Of a DNA stretch of 64,000 nucleotides, positions 46,020-54,332 are shown piece by piece. The stretch's first letter is position 1. Each line of letters begins with the position of its first letter. A program made the position numbers and the translations under genes. Source of the stretch: Prevotella bivia DSM 20514 (GTDB taxonomy: Bacteria > Bacteroidota > Bacteroidia > Bacteroidales > Bacteroidaceae). The stretch is from NCBI RefSeq assembly GCF_000262545.1, contig NZ_JH660660.1, positions 1,830,482 to 1,894,481 on the forward strand, written 5' to 3'. Under the pieces are notes generated by a model. That model did no database searches and was not told where the DNA came from. It saw only the letters and a program-made list of their open reading frames with translations.

Positions 46020-47480
46020 TTATAAGCTATTCAATAGGTCTGTTTTACCTTCGTTGACAAGCTTTACAATAAGTTCTCCAAACAAAGTGTTTTGCCATGC
46101 AAACCAAGGGCGTGTGAAGTTGTTAGCATCGTCCTTATGAAACGACTCGTGGATAAAGCCTGTGCCAGCGTCAGTGTTGAGGAGCATGGTGAGACACTGT
46201 TTTATTTCTTCATCACTGGTAGATGTAAAAGCGCGCATCATGATAGACATGGGCCATATCATATCCACGCCAATATGTGGTCCCCCAATGCCTTCACCAG
46301 CTTTGCCACGGTGGAAGAAAGGATTATCCTCGCTCCAAACAAGACGGCGTGTGTTTTGGTAAATAGGGTCGTTAACATCTACATCGCCAAGGTAAGGCAT
46401 GGCTAAAAGGCTTGGAACATTGGCATCGTCCATAAGAAGATGATTACCAAAGCCGTCTACCTCGAAAGCATATACTTTGCCATATTTTGGATGGTTGTAT
46501 ACAGCATATTCGCTTAAAGCTTTGCTTACTTCGCTTGCTAACGACGAACATTCTGCGGCAGTAGTGGCATCATTATTAATGGAGGTAAGGATTTCTGCCG
46601 ACTTCTTGAGCGATGATACTGCCATAAAATTGGAAGGAATGAGAAATTGGAATGTAGTAGCATCATCGGAAGGGCGGAAAGCTGAAGCAATAAGCCCTAC
46701 TGCTTTAACAGGAGTACCCCAACCTGCATTGCTTAGTGTGTCGTAAGCACGGTCGGTAATGCGAAGGAAAGAGTAGGATCCTCTGCCATTTTTCTTTTGT
46801 TGTTCGCGAAATACTATCAACACATTCTTAATAGCTTTTTGCCATTCTTCGCCAAAGATACTTGCATCGCCCGTAGTCTTCCAGTAAGCGTATGCTAAAC
46901 GAATAGGGTAGCAAAGTGAGTCGATTTCGTATTTACGCTCGTGTAATTCAGGTTTCATACCAGTATCTGCCATATTCTCGCCCTTTGGGTCGGGGATGCG
47001 ATTAAAGCCATTTGCGTAAGGGTCAATATTGATAAACTTAAATTGGCGTAGGATAGTGCCTTTGATCATGTCCTTGATGCGCTTGTCCTTATTGGCAAAT
47101 TGTAGGTAGGGCCACACTTGCGCTCCAGAGTCGCGAAGCCACATAGCAGGAATGTCGCCTGTATATACGAAGGTGTCAGGATTGCCATTAGCATCTACCG
47201 TATAATGTACTGTGGTGTCAAGGGTATTTGGAAAGCAATTTTCAAACATCCATGCAAGCTTTTTGTTTTTTAGCATCTTTACGATGCGTTTTATCTCCTT
47301 ATCAATCACGTCCGATTTGAATAAACGATCGGCTTCTTTAGGTCGTTTACTGATATAGGTCGTGATAGCATCGTTTGTACAAGTATGCGTAAGCGCTTTT
47401 TTAAGCGTAGTAGTTTCGTGAGCAATTGCGCTCTGACAAAGAAATGAGCATACTACGGCAGCGAGAAATGATTTATTCAT
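46020..47480 (-). CDS. GH125 family exo-alpha-1,6-mannosidase
   Basis: Glycoside hydrolase of family 125 (formerly DUF1237), which removes terminal alpha-1,6-linked mannose. It has 486 residues with a signal peptide (1-20, ending AIAH), then an (alpha/alpha)6 barrel. Typical motifs are GDIPAMWLRDSGAQVWPY near 108-125, RQFKFINIDPYANGFN near 148-163 and the C-terminal GFIHESFHKDD near 440-450. Likely periplasmic or surface-located and used for mannan or N-glycan breakdown. No SusC/SusD pair is nearby. Its -7 element (47521-47529) belongs to a copy of the 66-bp repeat family. Confidence 0.93.
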   Translation of the reverse strand: MNKSFLAAVVCSFLCQSAIAHETTTLKKALTHTCTNDAITTYISKRPKEADRLFKSDVIDKEIKRIVKMLKNKKLAWMFENCFPNTLDTTVHYTVDANGNPDTFVYTGDIPAMWLRDSGAQVWPYLQFANKDKRIKDMIKGTILRQFKFINIDPYANGFNRIPDPKGENMADTGMKPELHERKYEIDSLCYPIRLAYAYWKTTGDASIFGEEWQKAIKNVLIVFREQQKKNGRGSYSFLRITDRAYDTLSNAGWGTPVKAVGLIASAFRPSDDATTFQFLIPSNFMAVSSLKKSAEILTSINNDATTAAECSSLASEVSKALSEYAVYNHPKYGKVYAFEVDGFGNHLLMDDANVPSLLAMPYLGDVDVNDPIYQNTRRLVWSEDNPFFHRGKAGEGIGGPHIGVDMIWPMSIMMRAFTSTSDEEIKQCLTMLLNTDAGTGFIHESFHKDDANNFTRPWFAWQNTLFGELIVKLVNEGKTDLLNSL

Positions 47481-47520
47481 TGATCAGTTTTTGTTATATT
47501 AATGATAGATTATAATATAT

Positions 47521-47600
47521 GCAAAGATAGTGCAAACGACGGAAAATGAAAGCTTACTTTCAAAATTCCGAGTGTAGCCTATCTTCTACAAAGGTAGTCA
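47521..47600 (-). repeat. Single copy of the 66-bp repeat family carrying the GH125 promoter
   Basis: On the minus strand the unit ends in CGTCGTTTGCACTATCTTTGC; the -7 element TATCTTTGC is at 47521-47529, 41 bases before the GH125 ATG. The palindromic centre here is GAAAGCTTACTTTC-like, and the far end is the CTATCTTCTACAAAGGTAG hairpin at 47579-47597. Confidence 0.8.
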
Positions 47601-47896
47601 ATTTTTTCTAATAAAAATCATTGTTGCCTGGCTACGCTATAAAGTTTTGAGTGGTAAGTGTTAAGTTTTTAAGTGGCTAAAGATCATCTTCTTACTATAA
47701 AAAGATTATCGTTTCAAACCATTTTTAATTTATTTTTATATCAAAAATAAATTATTTTTACTCTATTTTTAATTTATTTTTCTAATAATAACTGATGTTC
47801 TGTCATTAAAACAGTCAGCAATTACTATTAAAACAGTATCCTATTAGTACGTAAAATACTGTTATGAAAGTTTTAATGAAGCCTTATGCAAGTTTG
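47601..47896. other. Gene-free AT-rich spacer with hairpin and 22-bp-spaced repeats
   Basis: No gene supported. TAATTTATTTTT (47727-47738) faces AAAAATAAATTA (47743-47754), like the hairpin at 9589-9623. ATTAAAACAGT occurs at 47805-47815 and again 22 bases later at 47827-47837, with an inverted relative (ACTGTTATGAAAGTTTTAAT) near 47858-47877. Confidence 0.6.
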
Positions 47897-48036
47897 TAAA
47901 AATAGTGCAAACGAGCGCAAAGTAAGCTTGCTTACAATTTGCCGAATGCCGCCTATCTTATACAAAGATAGTGCAAATGAGTGCAAAGTAAGCTTGCTTA
48001 CAATTTGCCGAATGCCGCCTATCTTATACAAAGATA
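47897..48036 (-). repeat. 66-bp tandem repeat, two copies, minus orientation
   Basis: CAAAGATA (TATCTTTG on the minus strand) occurs at 47963-47970 and 48029-48036, exactly 66 bases apart; a decayed third anchor is at 47897. Units share GTGCAAA(C/T)GAG(C/T)GCAAAGTAAGCTTGCTTACAATTTGC with near identity to each other. The -7 elements point away from the gene at 48133, toward the GH125 side. Confidence 0.9.
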
Positions 48037-48089
48037 TTAAAGATATTGGAAAAAAGGTATATTTCTAAGGTGTAGCCTAATTTTATGCC

Positions 48090-48097
48090 TACCTTTG
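48090..48097 (+). promoter_or_regulatory. -7 promoter element of the secreted inhibitor-like gene
   Basis: TACCTTTG, 35 bases before the ATG at 48133 and 14 before the alternative ATG at 48112. Confidence 0.5.
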
Positions 48098-48132
48098 TCT
48101 TGTAATTTTAGATGTTTAAAAAAGAAGTAATT

Positions 48133-48546
48133 ATGAAGCAAATATATGTGTATGGACTTATGCTTTTTGGTTTTATAAGTCTAGGATCGGTAACGGTGAA
48201 GGCTCAATGTCCTATTAAGGATGCTATTATGGGCGATGTACCTGATGATAGCGAAGAGCAAGAGGATACTTATTCGTGGGTAGAAAAATTGAAGCATAAT
48301 GATCAATCAGAATATACTCCCAATACGCTTATTGTATCTTACGATGCTAAGGTAGGAAAGAAACCTTTGCTAAAGGCGATCAAGAAAAATAAATGCGAGT
48401 TGCTAAATGATTATAAGAGCATTAGCAGTGTGGCTATCAAGATTCCCACAATATGGAATATCAATGATGCAATGTTAGCATTTAAGCACGTAAAAGGTGT
48501 TACGGTGGTTAATAGAGGCACTATTAAGCCTATAGAAAATAAGTAA
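48133..48546 (+). CDS. Small secreted protein resembling a subtilase propeptide (I9-like)
   Basis: From the ATG at 48133 the product has 137 residues: signal peptide (about 1-24, ending VKA before QC), an acidic linker (about 30-48, DDSEEQED), and a C-terminal alpha/beta domain (about 60-133). The pattern NTLIVSYDAKVG, LLKAIKKNKCELLNDYKSIS, SVAIKIP, AMLAFKHVKGVTVV matches the beta-alpha-beta layout of subtilisin propeptides and the inhibitor I9 family. No peptidase domain is attached and no subtilase is encoded nearby. It could inhibit or fold a protease in trans. An alternative start at 48112 adds seven residues. The assignment is by eye and tentative. Confidence 0.6.
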   Translation: MKQIYVYGLMLFGFISLGSVTVKAQCPIKDAIMGDVPDDSEEQEDTYSWVEKLKHNDQSEYTPNTLIVSYDAKVGKKPLLKAIKKNKCELLNDYKSISSVAIKIPTIWNINDAMLAFKHVKGVTVVNRGTIKPIENK

Positions 48547-48582
48547 AAGAAAAGATTGTTTGATACGGAAAAAGGGGTGTTG

Positions 48583-49245
48583 ATGGATAGATTAGAAAAA
48601 AAGATAAAGCTAGTTATATTAGATTTTGATGGTACGATGGGCGATACTCAACAGCTTATTTTGGATACCTTTCAAGCCACAATAGAAGCCCTTCATTTGC
48701 CGTTGCGTTCGCGTGAAGCCTGTGCATCAACTATTGGATTACCACTTGTTCAAGCTTTTATCTCACTTTTTAATATAGATAAAGCCGAGGCAGAAAAGTG
48801 TAGAGATACTTATCATAATATCTTTGATCAGTTAAACGTAAAGGGAGCTGTTGTACCTTTCCCTTGTGTGATAGAGACGATAAAAGAATTATCAGCGCGC
48901 GGCTATATTGTAACTATAGCTAGTAGTAGAGGAAGAGGTTCGTTAGAAAACTATGTTGCTGAGTTTGATCTTAAAAACGATATTCAGTTTTTGCTGGGCG
49001 TGGATGATACCGTAAAGCACAAACCCGATCCTGAGCCTGTACTCAAAACATTAACGCATTTCGGGATTAAAGCCGATGAGGCTATTATAGTGGGTGATAC
49101 TAAGTTTGATATTTTGATGGGTGTTCGAGCTGGTTCGCTTACGTGTGGTGTAGATTATGGCAATGGCACGCGCGATGAGTTAAAAGCTGCTGGTGCGACA
49201 TACATTATAAGTAGCTTTAGCGATTTGCTAAAGTTAGTAGGATAG
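48583..49245 (+). CDS. HAD-superfamily phosphatase (phosphoglycolate phosphatase-like)
   Basis: Protein of 220 residues from the ATG at 48583, which follows a GGAAAAAGGGG stretch. HAD motif I is DFDGT at 14-18 with D14 as nucleophile; motif II is in TIASSRGRGS near 113-122, and motif III in KHKPDPEPVLK and IIVGDTKFDI. The cap inserted between motifs I and II is the helical type of the Gph/PGP subgroup. Substrate uncertain. It lies 36 bases after the secreted inhibitor-like gene and may be co-transcribed. Confidence 0.85.
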   Translation: MDRLEKKIKLVILDFDGTMGDTQQLILDTFQATIEALHLPLRSREACASTIGLPLVQAFISLFNIDKAEAEKCRDTYHNIFDQLNVKGAVVPFPCVIETIKELSARGYIVTIASSRGRGSLENYVAEFDLKNDIQFLLGVDDTVKHKPDPEPVLKTLTHFGIKADEAIIVGDTKFDILMGVRAGSLTCGVDYGNGTRDELKAAGATYIISSFSDLLKLVG

Positions 49246-49288
49246 GAATATTATTTATCCCTATGAATGCTTATTATTTTTTAGCGTA

Positions 49289-49843
49289 TTAAAAAACAAG
49301 TTTGTCTATAGTCTGATCGGTGTCCTCTGTAGGTATTTCATCTACCACTTGAAAAGGAAAGCATATACCGAGGAGTTTCGCATGAGTAGCTTTAGGAAGA
49401 AAGCGGTCATAATAACCACAACCATGCCCCATACGGTTGCCACTATGGTCAAAAGCTACGCCAGGCACAATGATAGTATCAATCTTCTTAAAGTTGGTAA
49501 AAGCTTCTCCCATAGGCTCTAAAATGCCATAAGCTCCTATTTGCATATTTGCTTTGCCTTTATAGTATCTTATCTCCATGTCGGTTTTAGAGATAACAAC
49601 AGGGAGTAAAACCTCTTTGCCTAGAAGCAGAAGCCGATCGAGTAAAGTGTGGGTATATACTTCATCGGGCATAGAGAAGTATGCCATAATAAGATGAGCA
49701 TTTTTGATCAATTCATCTTCTAGTAATTTATCTATAATGGGTTTTGAGATAGTCTTTAGCTCCTCTTTGCTATAGTTTGCTTTACGACTTTTTATTTCTT
49801 TTCGTAATGCTTTCTTCTTTTCTTGTATGCTAATAGTTTCCAT
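49289..49843 (-). CDS. 5-formyltetrahydrofolate cyclo-ligase
   Basis: Converts 5-formyl-THF to 5,10-methenyl-THF with ATP. From the ATG at 49843 it has 184 residues, normal length. Features: N-terminal KKKALRKEIKSRK substrate-binding segment near 8-20, and the signature PGVAFDHSGNRMGHGCGYYDRFL near 128-150 with the GxGxGYYDR ATP-binding loop. A frame from 49888 would start inside a terminator and is rejected. No promoter is visible in the 24 bases between terminator and ATG; expression probably depends on readthrough. Confidence 0.92.
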   Translation of the reverse strand: METISIQEKKKALRKEIKSRKANYSKEELKTISKPIIDKLLEDELIKNAHLIMAYFSMPDEVYTHTLLDRLLLLGKEVLLPVVISKTDMEIRYYKGKANMQIGAYGILEPMGEAFTNFKKIDTIIVPGVAFDHSGNRMGHGCGYYDRFLPKATHAKLLGICFPFQVVDEIPTEDTDQTIDKLVF

Positions 49844-49866
49844 TGCGATAGTTTTTTTGTTTAGGT

Positions 49867-49913
49867 AAAAAAATGCAGAGATAGTCAATATTAATACTAT
49901 CTCTGCATTTTTT
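49867..49913 (-). terminator. Hairpin terminator between the S41 protease and the cyclo-ligase gene
   Basis: TGCAGAGATAGT (49874-49885) pairs with ACTATCTCTGCA (49896-49907), extended by A7 and T6 flanks to about 18 bp. Lies directly after the S41 stop and 24 bases before the cyclo-ligase start, so it may act as a partial terminator. Confidence 0.85.
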
Positions 49914-49916
49914 ATG

Positions 49917-51644
49917 TTAGCAAACTTTTATTTGCTTGCTTGAAGCTATTAAGTTATTATTGTGCCATCCTAGAGTAGTTGTGGAATAAGCATAATGTTT
50001 AGGCTTATTCTTAGCTTTTGGGGTAGGTTTCTTTGGGAAAGCATTTCCATGTTTGAATACATCTAAAGCCTCTTTAACAGTAGCATCGTCCAAGTTGAGA
50101 TATTGCATCCAGGCTGTTTCATCTAAGATATTGTAGATGATACGACTATTGATGTAATTTTCAAGCAAAGTGTGCGACTTCTTAATCATAAGGTTTCTAC
50201 GACGCAATCCATTGTTATTAGCATAATTTGCAAATTCTTCTACCAAGTTTTGACGATGCAGATAGCTAGCAAGCGTTTCCATATCAGTGTATTTTGATAA
50301 AGTAGGGCGGTTCTTATCCGTATATTGGAAAGCATATTGTAAGATTAATCCGCTCATTGCTGCTTGTTTATAATAAGATGTGAAATTAATAGTATCCTCT
50401 GGTACGAAGATGTCGGGCGTGATACCACCACCCCCATAAACGTTTCGCCCAAGCGTGGTATGAAATACAGGACCTACATGCTTGATACTATCTTGAGAGA
50501 AAAATTCTCCATGCTGATAGCGTGTAAGAATATCTTGTTGATAATCTGCATTATCACCTGGCTTGAATGGCTTTTGAATACATCTACCCGAAGGCGAATA
50601 ATAGCGGGCAATGGTAAGTCGGATCATGCTACCATCGGGGAATTGAATTTGTTGTTGAACCAATCCCTTACCGAAAGAGCGACGTCCTACAACGGTGGCG
50701 CGATCGTTGTCTTGCATTGCACCTGCAAAGATCTCTGCGGCAGAAGCGGTTCCCTCATTGATTAATACCACCATAGGTATCTTTTGATAAGCTCCCTTGC
50801 CATTGCTACGGTATTCTTGGCGTGGACTTTTGCGTCCCTGCGTATAGACGATTAGTCTGTTCTTTGGTAAGAATTCGTTAGCCATTTGAGCTGCAGACTC
50901 TAGCAAGCCCCCACCATTGTCGCGTAGGTCAAAGACTATATTCTTTGCTCCTTGAATATATAGCTTTTGCAAAGCCGCTAGCATCTCAGCATAGGTGCGT
51001 TCGCCAAAACTCTTTATGCGAAGATAACCTGTGGTGTCGTTGAGCATATAAACAGACGAAACACTTCTTACTGCTATGTCTCCACGTGTAATGGTAATAT
51101 ATTTTATGTTTTTACCTCCATATCGTTTGACACCTAACTTTACCTTAGAACCTTTAGCACCCTTCAAGCGATGCATCGCTTCCTCGTTAGTAACGACTTT
51201 ACCCACGAATGATTTTCCATCAATGCTTACCACATTATCGCCTGCAAGGATACCTGCATTATCGGCTGGACCATCTTTTATTACATTTTGCACACGAATA
51301 GTATCTTCACGAATAGTAAATTCTATGCCCACCCCTGAGAATGAGCCTTTTAGGTCATCGGTAGCAGTCTGAACATCCTTTGCGCTGATATACACAGAGT
51401 GAGGATCGAGTTCGGCAAGAATTTGTGGAATGGCTTTATCTACAAGTTCGTTGATATTAACAGAATCTACATACTGATCATCTATAATATGAAGAAGATT
51501 GTTTAAGCGACTACTTCCACTATTAATGATGTTCAAACGATTACCGGCAAAGTGGTTAGCATAGAAAGTACCAATAAGTATTCCTATTACTACACAAAGT
51601 GATAGCCACAGTGGCATAAATCGGTTGTTCTTGTTTTGACTCAT
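49917..51644 (-). CDS. S41 family C-terminal processing peptidase
   Basis: Periplasmic serine protease of 575 residues. It has an N-terminal membrane anchor (about 12-29), an S41 helper region, a PDZ domain (about 88-170, GVGIEF to GSKVKLGV), and the catalytic core with serine in EGTASAAEIFAGA near 303-314 and lysine in RRSFGKGLVQ near 327-336, forming the Ser-Lys dyad. The long C-terminal helical extension is normal for the Bacteroidetes group. It probably trims envelope proteins. It follows the dCMP deaminase gene by 26 bases. Confidence 0.93.
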   Translation of the reverse strand: MSQNKNNRFMPLWLSLCVVIGILIGTFYANHFAGNRLNIINSGSSRLNNLLHIIDDQYVDSVNINELVDKAIPQILAELDPHSVYISAKDVQTATDDLKGSFSGVGIEFTIREDTIRVQNVIKDGPADNAGILAGDNVVSIDGKSFVGKVVTNEEAMHRLKGAKGSKVKLGVKRYGGKNIKYITITRGDIAVRSVSSVYMLNDTTGYLRIKSFGERTYAEMLAALQKLYIQGAKNIVFDLRDNGGGLLESAAQMANEFLPKNRLIVYTQGRKSPRQEYRSNGKGAYQKIPMVVLINEGTASAAEIFAGAMQDNDRATVVGRRSFGKGLVQQQIQFPDGSMIRLTIARYYSPSGRCIQKPFKPGDNADYQQDILTRYQHGEFFSQDSIKHVGPVFHTTLGRNVYGGGGITPDIFVPEDTINFTSYYKQAAMSGLILQYAFQYTDKNRPTLSKYTDMETLASYLHRQNLVEEFANYANNNGLRRRNLMIKKSHTLLENYINSRIIYNILDETAWMQYLNLDDATVKEALDVFKHGNAFPKKPTPKAKNKPKHYAYSTTTLGWHNNNLIASSKQIKVC

Positions 51645-51670
51645 AATCGGTCTTAACTATATATTAAATA

Positions 51671-52105
51671 TTATTTTGGTTTTTCCTCAAAATCAATGTG
51701 TATCACCTCGATGTTGGCACGCTCAAGCAAGTCGATACCATCTGTTAAACGATATTTCTCTGCATATACTAATCGCTTTATACCAGCCTGAATGATGAGT
51801 TTAGCACATTCAATACATGGAGATGCTGTAACATAAAGCGTAGACCCCTCACTGTTATTTCCACTTCGTGCCAATTTTGTTATGGCATTAGCTTCGGCAT
51901 GAAGCACGTATGGTTTGGTTATATTATTGTCGTCCTCACACACATTTTCAAAACCACTTGGAGTCCCATTATATCCATCGCTAATGATCATCTTGTCTTT
52001 CACTACTAGTGCACCCACTTGGCGACGTTTACAGTAGGAGTTTTCTGCCCATATACGTGCCATACGCAAGTATCTATAATCAAGAAGATATTGTTTTTTA
52101 TCCAT
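51671..52105 (-). CDS. dCMP deaminase
   Basis: Zinc deaminase making dUMP from dCMP for thymidylate synthesis. From the ATG at 52105 it has 144 residues. Zinc ligands are in HAE (69-71) and PCIEC (96-100); the N-terminal YCKRRQVGALVVKD and NGTPSGFENVC segments mark the ComEB/dCMP deaminase group and not guanine or tRNA deaminases. A longer frame from a TTG at 52123 adds six residues and is less likely. Middle gene of M3 peptidase, dCMP deaminase, S41 protease. Confidence 0.93.
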   Translation of the reverse strand: MDKKQYLLDYRYLRMARIWAENSYCKRRQVGALVVKDKMIISDGYNGTPSGFENVCEDDNNITKPYVLHAEANAITKLARSGNNSEGSTLYVTASPCIECAKLIIQAGIKRLVYAEKYRLTDGIDLLERANIEVIHIDFEEKPK

Positions 52106-52166
52106 ATATTGTAGTTTTGACAATTGGTGCTAGTGAAATTTTAAGCCTATAGGCTGCCAGAGGCAA

Positions 52167-54257
52167 CTATGCTTTATTGTTTTTTATTCCATTACGTTCA
52201 AGAAGTGCATCTATTGTTGGTTCTTGTCCACGGAAGCGTTTATAAAGTGTCATCGGATGTTCGGTTCCACCCTTTGAGAGAATATTATCTCGGAAGCTTT
52301 TAGCCGTAGTCTTGTCAAAGATACCATTCTTTTTAAACATGCTAAAGGCATCAGCATCTAACACTTCCGCCCATTTATAGCTATAGTATCCAGCAGAATA
52401 TCCCCCCGCCATAATATGAGAGAATTGAACCGTCATACAAGTGTCAGGTAATTGCTTACCTATGATGGCTTTCTCCCATGCTTTTTTCTCGAAAGGAATA
52501 ATATCTTCGGTAAATTCTTCTTTTTGTGTGTAGTAAGCCATATCAAGTAGTCCAAAACTTACTTGGCGAAGACAAGCCGAAGCCACGTTATAGTTGCGAC
52601 TTGCTACAATCTTCTCGATTAATTCGTCTGGAATAGGTTCGCCTGTTTGGTAATGGAAGGCAAAGGTGCGTAGAAAATCTTTCTCAATAGCAAAATTTTC
52701 CATAAATTGTGAAGGTAATTCTACAAAATCCCACCATACATTTGTACCTGATAGGCTTTCAAAACGAGTGTTGGCAAATATGCCATGAAGCGAATGTCCA
52801 AACTCATGCAAGAAAGTTTCTACTTCACCTAAGCGAAGCAAGGCAGGTTTTTCATCTGTTGGCTTGCTTAGGTTCATCACTAATGAAGTATGTGGGCGAT
52901 GGTTCTCGCCTTTCTTGTCTATCCATTGTCCTTGATATTCAGTCATCCACGCACCATCACGCTTACCTTTGCGAGGATGGAAATCAACATACAAAACGGC
53001 TAAATAAGACCCGTCTTCATCATAAACTTCGTATGGTTTTACATCAGGGTGATAAACTGGAATGTCTTTGTTTTCCTTGAATGTGATGCCATATAAGCGC
53101 GTTGCTAAGCCGAATACTCCTTTGATCACATTGTTTACTTCAAAGTAAGGACGAAGTTCTTCTGGGTCGAGGTTGTATTTCTTTAATTGCAACTGATGAG
53201 AATAATAAGCCGAATCCCATGCCATCATTTCAAAGTTTTCGCCTTCTTGTTCTTTAGCAAGTGCAATGACCTCGTCTCTTTCTTTCATTGCAGTGGGCTT
53301 ATATGCTTCAAGCAGATTATCAAAGAGTTTATATACATTCTCCACCTTTGCCGCCATACGATATTTCATAACATAGTCGGCATAGGTTTCATAACCTAAA
53401 AGTTGAGCCATTTCACGACGCAAGTTCACTAATCGTTTGCAAATTTCTAGGTTATTCTCCTCATTATCTTTTGTGCAAATGGTATTTCGTGCCATGAAAA
53501 TTTCTTTTCTAAGTGCTCTGTCCTTGCAGTAAGTAATAAAAGGACTATAGCTAGGCATATCAAGCGTAAATACCCATCCTTCAAGCTCATGTTCTTTAGC
53601 AGCTTCTTTAGCTACTTCTAATGCAGTATCAGGTATTCCCTCTAGCTTTTTCTCGTCGGTAATATGTAAGGAATAAGCTTTGTTTTCTTTCAAAACGTTT
53701 TGAGAGAATTGTAGTGAAAGCACACTAGCCTCCTCAGTAAGTTTGCGGAGTTTGTCTTTGTCCTTTTCACTTAATAGTGCACCGCTTCTTACTAGTCCAT
53801 CATAGCTATCTTCCAAGAGTCTAGCTTCTTCGGGAGTAAGTTCACGATGATGTTCGTATACATACTTGATGCGTTCAAAAACTTTTGGGTTAAGACTAAT
53901 ATCGTTTGAGTGTTTTGTGAGAATAGGACTCATCTTTTGAGCCAAAGCATCCATATCATCATTGGTTTCGGCACTCAAAAGATTAAAGAATACACTCGTT
54001 ACTCTCCCTAGCAAATCATAATAATGTTTTCTGCCTTCTTGCTTATCTTCACGGATAATTGTATTGTCGAAAGTAGGCTCTTCAGGATCGTTGAGCATCT
54101 CTTCTATTTGTTCATTATCTCTTCTGATACCTTCAAGCATAGCTTCCTCGTAATCGGCAAGTGTAATCTTGTCGAAAGGAGCTGTTTCGTGAGGAGTATT
54201 ATAGGGTAAAAAAAAAGGATTTATGCGCTTTCCTTCTTTTTTTGTATTATCATTCAT
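52167..54257 (-). CDS. M3 family metallopeptidase (oligopeptidase A / dipeptidyl carboxypeptidase type)
   Basis: Zinc oligopeptidase of 696 residues without a signal peptide, so cytoplasmic. The HEFGH zinc motif is at 484-488 with the third ligand about 25-30 residues on. Substrate-side motifs GGYSAGYYSYKWAEVLDAD near 625-643 are typical of the Dcp/PrlC group. It finishes degradation of short peptides. A -7 element at 54286-54293 lies about 30 bases before the ATG. dCMP deaminase and S41 genes follow, probably in the same transcript. Confidence 0.94.
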   Translation of the reverse strand: MNDNTKKEGKRINPFFLPYNTPHETAPFDKITLADYEEAMLEGIRRDNEQIEEMLNDPEEPTFDNTIIREDKQEGRKHYYDLLGRVTSVFFNLLSAETNDDMDALAQKMSPILTKHSNDISLNPKVFERIKYVYEHHRELTPEEARLLEDSYDGLVRSGALLSEKDKDKLRKLTEEASVLSLQFSQNVLKENKAYSLHITDEKKLEGIPDTALEVAKEAAKEHELEGWVFTLDMPSYSPFITYCKDRALRKEIFMARNTICTKDNEENNLEICKRLVNLRREMAQLLGYETYADYVMKYRMAAKVENVYKLFDNLLEAYKPTAMKERDEVIALAKEQEGENFEMMAWDSAYYSHQLQLKKYNLDPEELRPYFEVNNVIKGVFGLATRLYGITFKENKDIPVYHPDVKPYEVYDEDGSYLAVLYVDFHPRKGKRDGAWMTEYQGQWIDKKGENHRPHTSLVMNLSKPTDEKPALLRLGEVETFLHEFGHSLHGIFANTRFESLSGTNVWWDFVELPSQFMENFAIEKDFLRTFAFHYQTGEPIPDELIEKIVASRNYNVASACLRQVSFGLLDMAYYTQKEEFTEDIIPFEKKAWEKAIIGKQLPDTCMTVQFSHIMAGGYSAGYYSYKWAEVLDADAFSMFKKNGIFDKTTAKSFRDNILSKGGTEHPMTLYKRFRGQEPTIDALLERNGIKNNKA

Positions 54258-54285
54258 GTTTTCTAGCTTTCTTTTATTATTTCTA

Positions 54286-54293
54286 CAAAGTTA
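54286..54293 (-). promoter_or_regulatory. -7 promoter element of the M3 peptidase gene
   Basis: TAACTTTG on the minus strand, 28 bases before the ATG. Confidence 0.55.
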
Positions 54294-54332
54294 GAAAGAA
54301 AAAAAGAAACACCTTAATAGTAGGTCTTGTTT

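Noticed and set aside
48112..48132. Upstream ATG for the secreted inhibitor-like protein
   Set aside because: Only 14 bases behind the -7 element and it would add charged residues before the signal peptide; possible but less likely than 48133.
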